From Anisodus tanguticus (Eukaryota > Streptophyta > Magnoliopsida > Solanales > Solanaceae): a stretch of DNA of 64,000 nt. The stretch lies in the NCBI GenBank assembly GCA_034509755.1, contig CM067545.1, positions 43,455,062 to 43,519,061 of the forward strand, read 5' to 3'. The translations under genes and the position numbers were made by a program. The notes beneath the pieces were generated by a model that saw nothing but the letters and a program-made list of their open reading frames with translations, was not told where the DNA came from and made no database searches. This document shows positions 1 through 12,445 of the stretch, in pieces. Numbering within the stretch: the stretch's first letter is position 1; each line of letters begins with the position of its first letter.

Positions 1-524
1 CGAGCCTCCATTAGGTACTCGAAGCTTACTTTCTTTGGAATGACCTGAGTACCAAGCCTTACTTCCACGCCTGTCTCAGGATCGCTCCCGTTGCTGAACT
101 TGCACTCCAAATATTATGTCTTAGTCCTACTCAACCTGAACCCTTTAGACTCACCAATCATTCTAAATCATCATTGATAGCGGTACCTGAGCTCCACATC
201 AACCTCCTAATGTTAAAGCAAACCTCGTTACACAATATTTAGTTTCTAAATCATTTACAATAATATTGTGATGCTCAAAGTAGGGTTATAGTGGTTGAAA
301 GTCGGATCTTACGATAGAGGTACAATAGTCGCAAGGGGAAATGATAAAAATAAAGGCGTTGAGAGATCGTTTGAATGGGGTAAGTTTTGTGTGAAATTTG
401 CGTGTTCGTTATGTAAATATAGCCGCAATGAGAAGTGGTGGAGGAGTAATGGTGGTATTGAAGTGTTGCATTTGCTAGTTGACAAAATCAATTATTATGG
501 TGGTAATTAATTTGGAGCAATGAT
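1..524. other. Unassigned flank of copia A
   Basis: No protein family, LTR end or RNA gene is recognisable here. The short open frames have no recognisable motifs. The stretch ends where the TGTCGG terminus of the copia A LTR begins, so it is the DNA into which copia A inserted or an older repeat cut by the window edge. Confidence 0.4.
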
Positions 525-1531
525 TGTCGGATAAGGTAAAGCAGTACGGGAAGTAAATAAATATTACAAATGTTCGAAATGATAAACGAATTGCCAATAT
601 TAACGGGCAATAGCCTCCCAAGATAAAACAACACTTTAATCAACACTGCAAAGCAAATAGGTTGATTCTGACGAAGAAAACAAACACGAATCGACTTGCT
701 GAAGAAATGGAAAAGGAAGGAAGAGTTTCTGTTTTTCGTCCCAACGTTACTGCTCACGTTTTGGACTATGTTTTACTCTTCTATTTGTCTCTATATATAT
801 ATTTCTGTCTCGTTTTCTGTATACTTTTTGTATATTTCGTGAGTTTGTGTGTATACAATTGAGCCAAAAGGCATCAATATATAACATTAGTGAGGCTTCT
901 CAACTGCCAAGACATGGTTGTTAATGGCCATTAAAGGAGGGAATTAAACAACCAAGTAATGACATGTTTATGGCCATTGAAGGAGGGTGTAATTCAGCCA
1001 AGTAATGGTTATTAATGGAGGGAGTTAATCAGCCAAGTAATGGTTGGTTAATGCACAATAACGCCCCAAAAAATCAACTCCAACGGTAGGCAGAAAATTT
1101 CTGCCTTCCGTTGTTCCCAAATTCAACATTCCAGAAACTCCAGTGACCAAACTGTAAATATTAAACAATTTGGGGTCCAAAGAGATAATACCAGAAGAAG
1201 CCCAATACCCAAGACCCATGACCCGTGACCCGAGCCCGAGCCCGGACCCTTAGCTAATTTAGAGACTTATAAAGAGAGCAATTCTTCATTTTTCCACCGA
1301 TGTGGTAGATTTGTCCCACACCATATTTCCATGCCTCAAACACCTTACTTTGTGGACCAATATCTCTTTCATTTCTCAATGAAATTTGATGATTCTTGGC
1401 CCTACGGTCATCTACTCACTTAGTAGATTATGCACGTGTGAAGAGACAAAGCCTCCAACATGCGGAACCCTAGTGTTTAATTCATTAAATATGGGTGGAT
1501 GCACCTCCCCACCAAAGGCAAATTTCCAACA
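525..1531 (-). repeat. Copia A 3' LTR
   Basis: On the plus strand it runs from TGTCGG to TTTCCAACA, giving the TG...CA ends of an LTR. The block 1532-1541 (ATCCCCTCTT) reads on the minus strand as a purine tract AAGAGGGGAT directly before the LTR start, which sets the orientation. It is about 450 bp shorter than the copia B LTRs, with missing segments near 600 and 1245. Short degenerate repeats of a 'taatggccatt...ggaggg' unit lie around 910-1045. Confidence 0.85.
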
Positions 1532-3103
1532 ATCCCCTCTTGAAAGAGAGATTTTGGCGCGCACACATGGTGCCTACTTTCAGCAATCTTTCAACGAAAA
1601 GATATTGCATCAGGAGAGGTAGCTTCCGCTTTGAACCTTCCCTAGTTGAATACCACTGGACTTACTTACTGCGCGGTGAACGTGATGTCTTGAACCGTCA
1701 GTGTTTAGTGTAAGCCAAGACAATGATACCAACACAATAACTCTCTTTATTCGTTTTCATTCTTATGCTTTTGTCTGTTGTGGCCGTGGACACACTTGGA
1801 TTCTTAAGTGCGTTCATTTGAGGCGGCATGTCCTCGCACTTAAATAGGTGATCTCCTACAAGGTATCCTGCTATACCACACTTCACGAGTGTTAGGAATC
1901 ATTAAAAGTTTCCCCAACCTTAACCTCAATCGTTTGAGGATCGTTAAAGGCTTGGAAGCTTAACCTTTACCCACCATGCAGGTAGCACTTTAATGTCTAT
2001 CGCGGGATAACTTTGGATTCATGTTTCCTTACAGAAATCATCATTCGAAGTGCTTCTTGCTTCCACCGAAGCGCTCAACTGAACTTTTTTACATCTTAGT
2101 TTTCCCATTGAACCAAATTCTTGGGATCTCCAATCAGTATGGTTGGATTTCCACCGCAAAGGTTCGTATTGTTTGGGTTTTAAGCTCATTCCCCTAGACA
2201 GGCAGAACCCTTGATCTTTGGGTAGTCCAGCTATATCCTTTGATTAGTAATCAAGGAAGTGACACCCGTGATGATCAACTGTCATACGGTCTTATGTCTC
2301 CGACAGATCCTGACAGATATGTCCAGACGCCGTCATTCGTGTCCTTCCTAAAGCTGACCGGCTAGCCACAGTGTATAACTGCTGAAGGCACGGGTTTCTC
2401 TCAATAAGGGACGTCCTCTAAGGAGTCGTGAAGTTACTCAACTTCTTTCATGCTTTGTATAAAGTGATAAAATCTGATTCCATCATGAATCGGCCGATGC
2501 AAGTTTGCTTAGAGGTTTTTCCAAGACCCACCATACACATTTACTTGTGGCTTTGGTGTTCTTCATATCTGATGTCCAGTTTGCATCACTGCTGGACATC
2601 CAGAATACCATGATCCGTAAGCGAATATTTCAGATATCGTCATATCTGACTTAACGCCTTCTATTGATCATTTATTAAAATCATCAGTAAACCTTAACTG
2701 ATCTGCTTTGTAGGCCGATACCAGGTCGATTGTAGTGTGTAACATACATTGAACTACATGTGACCTGCGCATATCGCTCATTGTATATGGGTGCACCATG
2801 ATTTCAATAAGTTATATGATGCATATCCATTGATGACTTCAATGAGACTGTCAACTATCTCACAACTGAGTTTGAAGTTAGACCAGTCCGTTAGATGTCT
2901 TAGAAATCCAAATCCTAAGATGTCATATGTGATACCCATATCTTTTGTTTCAATATAATTTCCACTTTCAGACTGTTGGTTTTCCAACTGTTGGCTTTCT
3001 AACTTCAGAGTCAATGTTTATGTGGTCAGATTCATTGTTTCTGTTTTATCTGAGACTTCCAGGACCAAAATGTAAACATTTCAGGGACCAAAATGAAAGT
3101 TCA
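1532..3103 (-). pseudogene. Copia A RNase H / RT end, degenerate
   Basis: Minus-strand translation around 2200-2620 gives broken copia RNase H motifs like those clearer in copia B: a DANW-type acidic block, an SEF-type glutamate block and a DPLTKGL-like tail. About 2700-2760 corresponds to the SLMY...RP segment before RNase H. Frameshifts and stops break every frame, so no product is expected. The segment ends at the GTTCA target site of the nested element and continues at 12446. Known of the family: RNase H removes the RNA strand during reverse transcription. Confidence 0.65.
3099..3103 (+). repeat. Target site duplication GTTCA (left copy)
   Basis: GTTCA lies directly before the TGTTACACC start of the nested LTR. 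The same five bases follow the final TGACA at 12446-12450. The empty site in copia B (around 24057) has a single GTTCA in the same context, confirming a retrotransposon insertion with a 5-bp duplication. Confidence 0.93.
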
Positions 3104-5729
3104 TGTTACACCTCGTAAGATTAAGACGATAATTAAGAACGTCATTAAGAAAGCAAGATTCGGATATTGAATATAAGGAACGCTTACATATGTTAATACG
3201 GGAAATTAGTGTATAAGCGGATGTTATCCCGGAATAATTTTTCTTTAGTGCTATACACGTGACGACGAGAATTAATCCTAGAAGTTGAATTTATTCCAAT
3301 GGAGTTATGGAATAGTTTTGTATTAAAAATTATGGCATTGAGGATACGAGGCTTATGGAATTCTCGGGAATTAAAAGAAGTGGGTTTGATTTTTACTAAT
3401 TGAAGAACTTGGGGGCCAAAGTGTAAAAAAAGGAGGAAAAAAACAAGATTTTTTTTTATATAACCTACACTTACCTCTTCATCTTCTTCCAAACTTAACC
3501 AAAAAAAAATACTCTCCTCTCATTCTCTCCTCTACACTAATCCGAAAATCACCCTCCACCCATAACCAAAATTAAGGTTGTTATCTTCTCTTCCTAGACT
3601 ACATTTTTCACCAAAAATTAGAAGCAAAACCACACCAAAATCAGTGGCGAAAGCATTGGCAAAACAGCCACTGCTTGGACCGAAAACTGCCAGAAAATTG
3701 GGATTTTTGGGATGAAATTTTGGAAGAAAAACGTGTAGGGATGATGGCTTAACATGGTAGAACACTTGCATGTCAATTGGAGTTGAAGAAGTGAACAAAA
3801 AGGAGGAGAAAAATTACAAAACAGTGGGGAATTTTCGGACAAACAGTGGCAGAAATTTGCGGACTGTTTTGACGAATGTGAGGTATAAAAATTCTTCTTT
3901 CTATGATATAATTGGAATGCATGTTGTTAGAATTAAGGTAATGAATTTGTGTTAAGGAAGAATTGAAATTTGAGCATTGCATGTGACCATTTTTGGCTAG
4001 TTGCCAATTTGGGACAGATTTTGGTGTTGTTGGATTCGTTGGTTATTGTGGTTATTATTATCACTAATTGCATGATGAAATTGAAAGGAAACATTGATAT
4101 TTAGTTGGAATTAGTTATATGGAAGTATTGAAATACGAAATTGGATTTTAGGAGTTAAGATAAGGGTTATAAAATTATGACATGTTGTGGCCAAGAACTT
4201 GCATGAAATTGTTGGACATGTGGTGATGTATATGGACTGTTTTAGGGGCTGTTTTTAAGGTGGATTAAGAGGCAAAATTTACATGAGAAGTGGGTGTGTA
4301 AATTCCCTTTATTGTTGTTTTGGTTGTGCCCTTAATTGGTACTTGGTTATTGATGTTATTAGCCTCGTTTGGAAGTTGTGGAAACATGTATAAACGGGGG
4401 AAGTGCTGCCCGATTTTTTATAGAATAAGAAGTCGTTATTCGATATAAAGTATGCTAGTAATCATAAAATTGACGAACGTATTACCATTGTTATAGGTTG
4501 AAGTGCTAGACGAGACGAACTTTAATTAGTAAGTTGGTTAGTTCGACAATAAGGTATGTGAAACTCTTACTTCTTTCTTTTTGGCATGATTTAATGAAAG
4601 TACGGCGGACGTACTTAATTCTTATACGCTTTAATTCCTAATGAGGATTGTTATGAGAAGTGCCTATGATTTTTCAGCAAAGAGTTTATTATGACATTAT
4701 TACAATGATTTTATTGAGAGTCGATGATAATTTTTACTTGCATATGGTTACTCACGATATCTACTCGTGCTAAGTGTTACTACTTCACCTCACCGAGTCC
4801 CGGCCGGGTTACGACTCGTGCACGCCTTGCATTGTTCACCGAGACCCTCACTAGAGGGCCGGGTTACGTAGGATGGATCCATAGATGAGAGATGATTTAC
4901 CGAGTCCCGGCATGGGCCGGGTTATGATATGATTCCACCGAGTCCCGCACTAGTGGGCCGGGTTACGTTACGGTATATATATGTATATGGACAGGCATTC
5001 ATGTTTTCTTGCCTTGACTCTCATTTTTATAAGGCACAACCGACTTTTATGGTTTATGGCACAGGTTGGATTTGAATCCCGATTTTTATACGATCTTCTG
5101 TTTCTGTTGGCTAATTATGATCTCTTTTACGACTTCATGTTTTACATATTCGGTACATTATTTCGTATCGACCCCCTTTCCTCGGGGGGCTGCGTTTCAT
5201 GCCCGCAGGTACATGCTCTCAGTTTGGTGAACCTCAGGCCTAGGTTCCTACTCAGCAGGTTGGAAAGCTCCTTTGATCCAGAGCTTTGTCATGTTGGTAC
5301 CGAATATCTTTAGAGCTTCTGTTTGTATTTAGGGGCACGACGGGGCCCTGTCCCGTCATATGTCGTTCTTCTTCTTATAGAGGTCTCAGACGGTGGTGGG
5401 TTGTACGTATGTAAGGGTTATGACTCGTTTGGGTCGGTCATGTTATTGTATTCGTGGCCGGGGTGTTCCCATGTTTATACGTTACTATCGGTGGCAGCCT
5501 TGTCGGCTTGCTTGTTATTTTATATTGGCTAATTGTGACTCCTCAGGAGACAGGTGCATTCGGGGGTAAAGGCAGCCTTGTCGGCTTGCCTACCCTGGCA
5601 TATGTTGTTATTGCGACGTTATGCTGCCGGATTTCAGACTCATTAAGGGTTAGTTAGATTATGTGTGACAGGTTAGTATAATGACGTCATTAGGGCGGTT
5701 AGTCGCGGCCGTCGGGTCGGGTCGTGACA
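3104..5729 (+). repeat. 5' LTR of the nested LARD element
   Basis: 2626 bp with TG...CA ends. A TATA-rich block (ggtatatatatgtatatgg, about 4973-4991) is a candidate core promoter. Just upstream, 4790-4970 holds four short units of the form 'ccgagtcccg...gggccgggtta', each able to fold on itself. It contains a 367-bp segment missing from the 3' LTR. Confidence 0.92.
4787..4970 (+). repeat. Short GC-rich hairpin-unit repeat inside the LTR
   Basis: Four imperfect units begin with 'accgagtccc' or 'accgagaccc' and end with 'gggccgggtta' or 'ccgggttacg'; in the last the centre is the palindrome CCACTAGTGG. The same block recurs at about 11504-11690 in the 3' LTR. A comparable four-unit 'cctctgtgggc' block lies in the related LTR near 63565-63740. 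It sits just upstream of the TATA-like block, so a promoter or packaging role is possible (inference). Confidence 0.6.
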
Positions 5730-5733
5730 AAAG

Positions 5734-5745
5734 TGGTATCGGAGC
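5734..5745 (+). other. Primer binding site of the LARD element
   Basis: TGGTATCGGAGC begins five bases after the LTR end. It differs by one base from TGGTATCAGAGC, the usual plant initiator-methionine tRNA primer site. It fixes the plus orientation and shows that the reverse-transcription start signal was kept. Confidence 0.88.
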
Positions 5746-5934
5746 GCTTAGTCCTCGGAATGTCTACAGACCGTGTCTAGTAGAGTCTTGTGTATGGGTA
5801 TGTTGTGCACCATACTTATACGCAGGAGGCTGCCGGATATTTAGGATTGGTTTCTATTCTTCTCACTCTAAGATCGTGCGATAGAGCTATGTTATTAGGT
5901 TGTTCCCTCTCTGACGTATTAATGTGTTGCAGCT

Positions 5935-5976
5935 ATGCCTCCAAAGAAAGCGACAAACGCGCCAAGGGCAATATGA
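5935..5976 (+). pseudogene. Truncated gag start (13 codons)
   Basis: An ATG at 5935 opens the frame MPPKKATNAPRAI and then meets a stop at 5974. The beginning resembles the usual start of gag in Tekay/Del-type gypsy elements (MPP followed by basic residues). Everything after it in the normal gag is absent. It is a scar of the autonomous ancestor; the leader around it may persist because it carries packaging signals (inference). No functional product is expected. Confidence 0.6.
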
Positions 5977-8900
5977 ATTCGAGGTTATGAGAAACTATCT
6001 TACACGTATACGGGAAGAAATAATGTAAGCTTGGGACATGGAATATTTGAGACTCTTAGAATATTAGATAATCGTTGAGACCTTAGATATACAAGGCCTT
6101 CTTGAGTAAAATATTTTATGTTTGATCTCGGGTTACGGTGCATAGTATATGTGAAGTCTATTAGTTGTGATGACTCCTTGGTATGCTTATGTTTATATGA
6201 AAAGGAATATGAGATATGCCAAAAAGCTGGAATTGCTCTTGTTGTACATATAAGGTTTGTTGTCTCTGGAGCAAGTTGTCTGGATAAGTCCTTGAAATTA
6301 GTTCAAATAGGTAGTTGATAGTCGTTAACGGGTTGTCCTACTTGTGGATGGGGCTTAGGAGTAGATGGTCCTCTACATGTTGTAATATTACTCTGTTTAA
6401 GTTGATGTGTTCCAGCTTTTCTTATGAGTTATTCTATCCATGTTATGTATAAATGTATTTTGTCTTGGTCATACTTCTTTCGGACATGGTGGTCTCGTTA
6501 ATGTTCCCGTACGGTATGTGGGATGAGTATAAATCACTTGTGTTAGGACCTATCTTCGCCAATTTTACTCAGTGGGACTACCTCTAAACAGTTAATTAGA
6601 CTTGCTTAGATATCTTTTATGTTTGATTAAAATTTCCCCCGTAATTGTCTTTGCGTATCATAATGTAGAATGCAAAATGTTCTAATAACCCAAGCATGTG
6701 TTTTATCTCTTAAATAGGGAATAGACTCGTATGCCAAACATGTTGTCAATAGTTGCTTAAGGGAGTGGAAAATTGAGTATTTACATAATTCCGGAATGAC
6801 TTGTTCTTTGCAATAAACGGTTTACTTATTTAGTTAACTATTAAACCTTGAATATATTATGCCAAGCATTATGTTATATATGTGAATATTGTGGCTATTA
6901 GTGACTACTCTATTAATGTCTAGCATATTCAGTTGATGAAAACACTGTTAGAGTATTGTGTGACGATTATTTGTGTGTTAAGTGGTTGTCTTGTTAAGTT
7001 TAAGGGTTATTTGACCTTGTATGATCCGTTTAAATGACCTTGAAGTAATTGGTATACTAGTTTTAGTCCATTGTAACCCCTCTTGGATTGTTTAAGTCTG
7101 TGGTGTCCATAGTATGTTAGGTCAAACCATCATTAGCATATGTACTAATTTTGTATGCTTAATACATGAACATGAGGTTTGTTCCCCTGGTTAACTGAAC
7201 AAATTATTTCGGTATGTTGCTATAGTGGCTTGAGAAGTATATTAAACCTCTTAGACACTATGTTCGATTAATCCATGACTCAACTACACAGGTTATGTTA
7301 ATTAAACACCAGTTGTTAAAGTTAAAAATTATGCTTACATAATGACTATGTTGGTTGTAAAGGTCACATTTGGTATGGAAATGATTGAAGGGCTTAATAT
7401 TTTTATTTATTTATTTATCTATCTGCCTATAATAAGGGAACTAAGTTTTAGCATAAGAATGTTGTTATAATTATGATAGGATCACCTAATGACTTTGAAA
7501 TGGATGTGTGTCTTGTTTAAGTGTGCTGTCATGATCTGAAGGATAGTTTAGGAGCCTATTTGGTGTATGTTTTGCGTGTTAAAGGGTCATATCTATCATT
7601 GGCATGTCCCAATAGTCTTAGCTGGTCTAATACTCATCTGAACATAACTATTTAAAATAATCTTGTCCTTTCCTCATGTGCATAACTCTGCATCCAGTTT
7701 GGTTTGATTGTATATGTTCATGTGTTTGTATCTATGTGTTGATTATATCAAACTGTTAAGTCCACCTATTCCCATGTCTGCTACTGCAGTATGTCTACCC
7801 CCTTCTCCTTTTATGTAAATTTGGTAGATAATATAAGATCATTTGAGTTTTGATAGGTATCTAAATCACATGTTGAAAAAAAATGAATGATTATCTGAGT
7901 AGTTCCTCAACTATGTGCATTCCCTTGCTTCTGCCGATTTGGTTAAGTTATTAAGTGAGTAGTGATGAGGTTAGCATGGCATGGATAGGCAATCCACATA
8001 TGTTTGGTCTGTCTATATATACTTGTTTATGCCTACTCATGTCCGGATAATTGGTTTACCTGTTACCACTCGGGATTGAATATCTAATTTGGTATAGTTA
8101 TAGATTCCTTTAAGTTTTGATTGACATTGTCCATTTTCCAAGATGTGAAAAAGGGGGGGTACCTTGAATTTTATGTTTCCCAATCCACTTCTTGATGGTA
8201 CCTACAAGATTGTAGCTTTAGGTAATACCAAACTTAGAAACAAAGAAGCGAGAGAGATTCTTGTTCGTCCCTTTAAGAGTTTGGGATTGTACTTGGTCAC
8301 CATCATCTTTATATAGGGAGAAGAAGGGGCATTGTTACCAAATTGAAAGTAGTAGTAGATGTCAACAAAAGAGTGTAAATGTTCCATGCTGATTTAGAAT
8401 AATATGTACAATTGAAATAGAACAAAACAAAGTTAATTTTAGATTTGTCTAGTCGTGTATGGGCTACTTAGTTAATTTAAGGATATTAATGATATATGAA
8501 ATGCCTAGATTTGATTTAATGGATTGGCAGGTTGGATTGAAGTTGGGTTTAGCATGTATGGGTTATTTAAATTAACGTGATGACCAATATACTATTTTGG
8601 AAACTCGTTTGGCTATCTGTAAGTCGGTTGGTCATATTATCTACCTAAAACAAGCGTCACTAATTAAGAACAAGATTAGTTGTCCTATTTAACAAAACTT
8701 GTCTTATATCGTCTGATATGATAATTTAAAACTAGAAGAGAATGAGTTAAGTGGGTTGATATGGTTGAGGTTATATGATGTTATTTATGATGGGAATTGA
8801 TAACGGGTAGCCTATGTGATGATTGTGAATTATGAATACTACCTAAATTCCGAGCCTCTTTTATCGATTTGGGGGTATGTTAGAAGTTATGACTAAGCAT

Positions 8901-10174
8901 GCCTAATTAGTGTTAATATGATTTGGATATATCTGTAAGTTTTGGATTAGTAAGTTCAATACGGTGTCAACTTGTAATAGATAAAGTCTTGCTAATCATT
9001 GTTAAAAATGAGACATTGAGTAACCTAATTTGATTAACTTAAGCTTCCAATTTATGCTCATTGTTTAAAATTATTCTTAATATGGGTATTAAGTATATGT
9101 TAGGCTCAAATAACACGATATGGATAACACTTGCTATTTGAATTATTAGAGAGATAGTGATTAACATTTGTATAGAAAAAGTTAGATCATTATATGCCTA
9201 CTATGTGTCCACTTGTTCTGATTTAGGCTTGATGTAGGTCTAATATAATCTTTAAGACTTTTTTTTTAGCCTTAGTACCTGATCATAAGCTTAGTAATGA
9301 TGGATTGAATATTCATTTAGCATCTCTGGTGTTCCTAAATATATATGTGTGGTTGGGACGGTCTAAGGTAGTTTGTATGCATTTGTCACTTATTTACACC
9401 GCCTTGTGATCCCTTGTTTATGGTTCGGACTAGGTAACTAGTGTATATGCCATGTTGGTGTCTTGAGCATGTTCATATGTATATCATCGTTAGGGTAGCT
9501 TGTGTGTTTTTTTTTCTTAGTACCCTGCATGATCAAACAACGCCTCTATTATGTATATTTGGATTCTATTATATAGAACGCTTGCATCTTGATCCAGGTT
9601 GAGGATATTAGGCTTTTGGGAACTCGGAAAAAATATATATATATATTTTAGTCTCTGCTATTACACCATTTTGAAGTTATGTCTTCCATGATCCTTATGT
9701 GCTTAGTTGAAACTGCTGATTTTGAGTTAAAACATTCATGTAAGTACTTAACTACTGGTTAAAATAGGACCAGGAATCTGAATATATAAAATGGGGATTA
9801 GTCATTGATTGTGAAGATGCTATCTGTTCTCAAGTTTAAGACTAAGGTATATATTATGCTTAAAGTTCTTGTATATATGTACATAATGTGGTACTGCGAG
9901 AGTAATGACTCTACTTAGCCTTAGTTTTAGTATACTTCACTTTTAGAAAATTACGAATAAGCTAGGACGTAGGTTGTCTCCTTGTTTATCTGAGTCCTTT
10001 TGTTAGATAATGGCAAGAGTTGAGTTGTTTGTAAGTTGGATATTGGTTGGCAGAAACGTGTATCATAGAGTCTAAGATGACCTAATATGCAAATTTATGT
10101 GTGCTTGTGAATCCTTGAATCAAGTTGTATAAGATGTGCCCAACAGGTATGAACATTCGAGGACGAATGTTTCT
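5977..10174 (+). other. Non-coding interior of the LARD element
   Basis: About 4.2 kb of AT-rich sequence with stops in all frames. The longest open frames are 60-70 codons with no recognised motif. I see no RT (xxDD), integrase or protease signature on either strand. A minus-strand frame at 8202-8387 contains a TATATAAAG-like string and could be captured host DNA, but nothing supports a gene. Confidence 0.75.
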
Positions 10175-10186
10175 AAGGGGGAAGAA
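10175..10186 (+). other. Polypurine tract of the LARD element
   Basis: AAGGGGGAAGAA lies immediately before the 3' LTR. The bases before it (10151-10172) match the conserved pol tail / polypurine junction of Tekay/Del gypsy elements. This tract normally primes plus-strand DNA synthesis. Confidence 0.88.
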
Positions 10187-12445
10187 TGTTACACCTCGTA
10201 AGATTAAGACGATAATTAAGAACGTCATTAAGAAAGCAAGATTCGGATATTGAATATAAGGAACGCTTACATATGTTAATACGGGAAATTAGTGTATAAG
10301 CGGATGTTATCCCGGAATAATTTTTCTTTAGTGCTATACACGTGACGACGAGAATTAATCCTAGAAGTTGAATTTATTCCAATGGAGTTATGGAATAGTT
10401 TTGTATTAAAAATTATGGCATTGAGGATACGAGGCTTATGGAATTCTCGGGAATTAAAAGAAGTGGGTTTGATTTTTACTAATTGAAGAACTTGGGGGCC
10501 AAAGTGTAAAAAAAGGAGGAAAAAAATTACAAAACAGTGGGGAATTTTCGGACAAACAGTGGCAGAAATTTGCGGACTGTTTTGACGAATGTGAGGTATA
10601 AAAATTCTTCTTTCTATGATATAATTGGAATGCATGTTGTTAGAATTAAGGTAATGAATTTGTGTTAAGGAAGAATTGAAATTTGAGCATTGCATGTGAC
10701 CATTTTTGGCTAGTTGCCAATTTGGGACAGATTTTGGTGTTGTTGGATTCGTTGGTTATTGTGGTTATTATTATCACTAATTGCATGATGAAATTGAAAG
10801 GAAACATTGATATTTAGTTGGAATTAGTTATATGGAAGTATTGAAATACGAAATTGGATTTTAGGAGTTAAGATAAGGGTTATAAAATTATGACATGTTG
10901 TGGCCAAGAACTTGCATGAAATTGTTGGACATGTGGTGATGTATATGGACTGTTTTAGGGGCTGTTTTTAAGGTGGATTAAGAGGCAAAATTTACATGAG
11001 AAGTGGGTGTGTAAATTCCCTTTATTGTTGTTTTGGTTGTGCCCTTAATTGGTACTTGGTTATTGATGTTATTAGCCTCGTTTGGAAGTTGTGGAAACAT
11101 GTATAAACGGGGGAAGTGCTTTGCCCGATTTTTTATAGAATAAGAAGTCGTTATTCGATATAAAGTATGCTAGTAATCATAAAATTGACGAACGTATTAC
11201 CATTGTTATAGGTTGAAGTGCTAGACGAGACGAACTTTAATTAGTAAGTTGGTTAGTTCGACAATAAGGTATGTGAAACTCTTACTTCTTTCTTTTTGGC
11301 ATGATTTAATGAAAGTACGGCGGACGTACTTAATTCTTATACGCTTTAATTCCTAATGAGGATTGTTATGAGAAGTGCCTATGATTTTTCAGCAAAGAGT
11401 TTATTATGACATTATTACAATGATTTTATTGAGAGTCGATGATAATTTTTACTTGCATATGGTTACTCACGATATCTACTCGTGCTAAGTGTTACTACTT
11501 CACCTCACCGAGTCCCGGCCGGGTTACGACTCGTGCACAGCCTTGCATTGTTCACCGAGACCCTCACTAGAGGGCCGGGTTACGTAGGATGGATCCATAG
11601 ATGAGAGATGATTTACCGAGTCCCGCACGGGCCGGGTTATGATATGATTCCACCGAGTCCCGCACTAGTGGGCCGGGTTACGTTACGGTATATATATGTA
11701 TATGGACAGCATTCATGTTTTCTTGCCTTGACTCTCATTTTTATAAGGCACAACCGACTTTTATGGTTTATGGCACGGTTGGATTTGAATCCCGATTTTT
11801 ATACGATCTTCTCGTTTCGTTGGCTAATTATGATCTCTTTTACGGCTTCATGTTTTACATACTCGGTACATTATTTCGTGCGACCCCCCTTTCCTCGGGG
11901 GGGCTGCGTTTCATGCCCGCAGTACATGCTCTCGGTTTGGTGAACCTCGGGCCTAGGTTCCTACTCGGCGAGTTGGAAAGCTCCTTTGATCCGAGCTTTG
12001 TCATGTTGGTACCGAATATCTTTAGAGCTTCGTTTGTATTTAGGGGCACGACGGGGCCTGTCCCGTCATATGTCGTTCTTCTTCTTATAGAGGTCCGTAG
12101 ACGTGGTGGGTTGTACGTATGTAAGGGTTATGACTCTGTTTGGGTCGGTCATGTTATTGTATTCTCGTCTTTGGCCGGGGTGTTCCCATGTTTATACGTT
12201 ACTATCGGTGGCGCCTTGTCGGCTTGCTTGTTATTTTATATTGGCTAATTGTGACTCCTCGGGAGACAGTGCATTCGGGGGTAAAGGCGACCTTGTCGGC
12301 TTGCCTACCCCGGCATATGTTGTTATTGCGACGTTATGCTGCCGGATTTCAGACTCATTAAGGGTTAGTTAGATTATGTGTGACAGGTTAGTATAATGAC
12401 GTCATTAGGGCGGTTAGTCGCGGCCCGTCGGGTCGGGTCGTGACA
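10187..12445 (+). repeat. 3' LTR of the nested LARD element
   Basis: 2259 bp. It matches the 5' LTR almost base for base for its first part, except for a 367-bp deletion between short repeats of the form 'aggagga(g)aaaaa' near 10515. The last 0.8 kb differs at many positions of one kind (CG in one copy against CAG or CTG in the other). The open frames inside it, up to 177 codons, are frames through an LTR and not genes. Confidence 0.92.

Larger units (their letters stand above)
3104..12445 (+). mobile_element. Complete non-autonomous gypsy-derived LTR element (LARD type) nested in copia A
   Basis: It has two LTRs (3104-5729 and 10187-12445) starting TGTTACACCTCG and ending GGTCGTGACA, a 5-bp target duplication, a primer site resembling the 3' end of initiator methionine tRNA (5734-5745), and a polypurine tract (10175-10186). 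The 4.46-kb interior has no open frame of polyprotein size and no RT, integrase or protease motif. Remains of the parent survive only at the two edges: a gag-like start at 5935 and the tail motif 'acattcgaggacgaatgttt' before the polypurine tract, both typical of Tekay/Del chromodomain gypsy elements. It therefore moved with proteins supplied in trans (inference). The close LTR match implies a young insertion. Confidence 0.92.

Noticed and set aside
8202..8387. Possible captured host exon in the LARD interior (minus strand)
   Set aside because: Only 61 codons, no motif, no splice context that I can support.
10276..10695. 139-codon minus-strand frame
   Set aside because: Created by the 367-bp deletion in the 3' LTR; the 5' LTR has two separate frames there.
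11715..12248. 177-codon plus-strand frame
   Set aside because: Lies wholly in the LARD 3' LTR; the same region of the 5' LTR is frameshifted, so it is not conserved as a protein.
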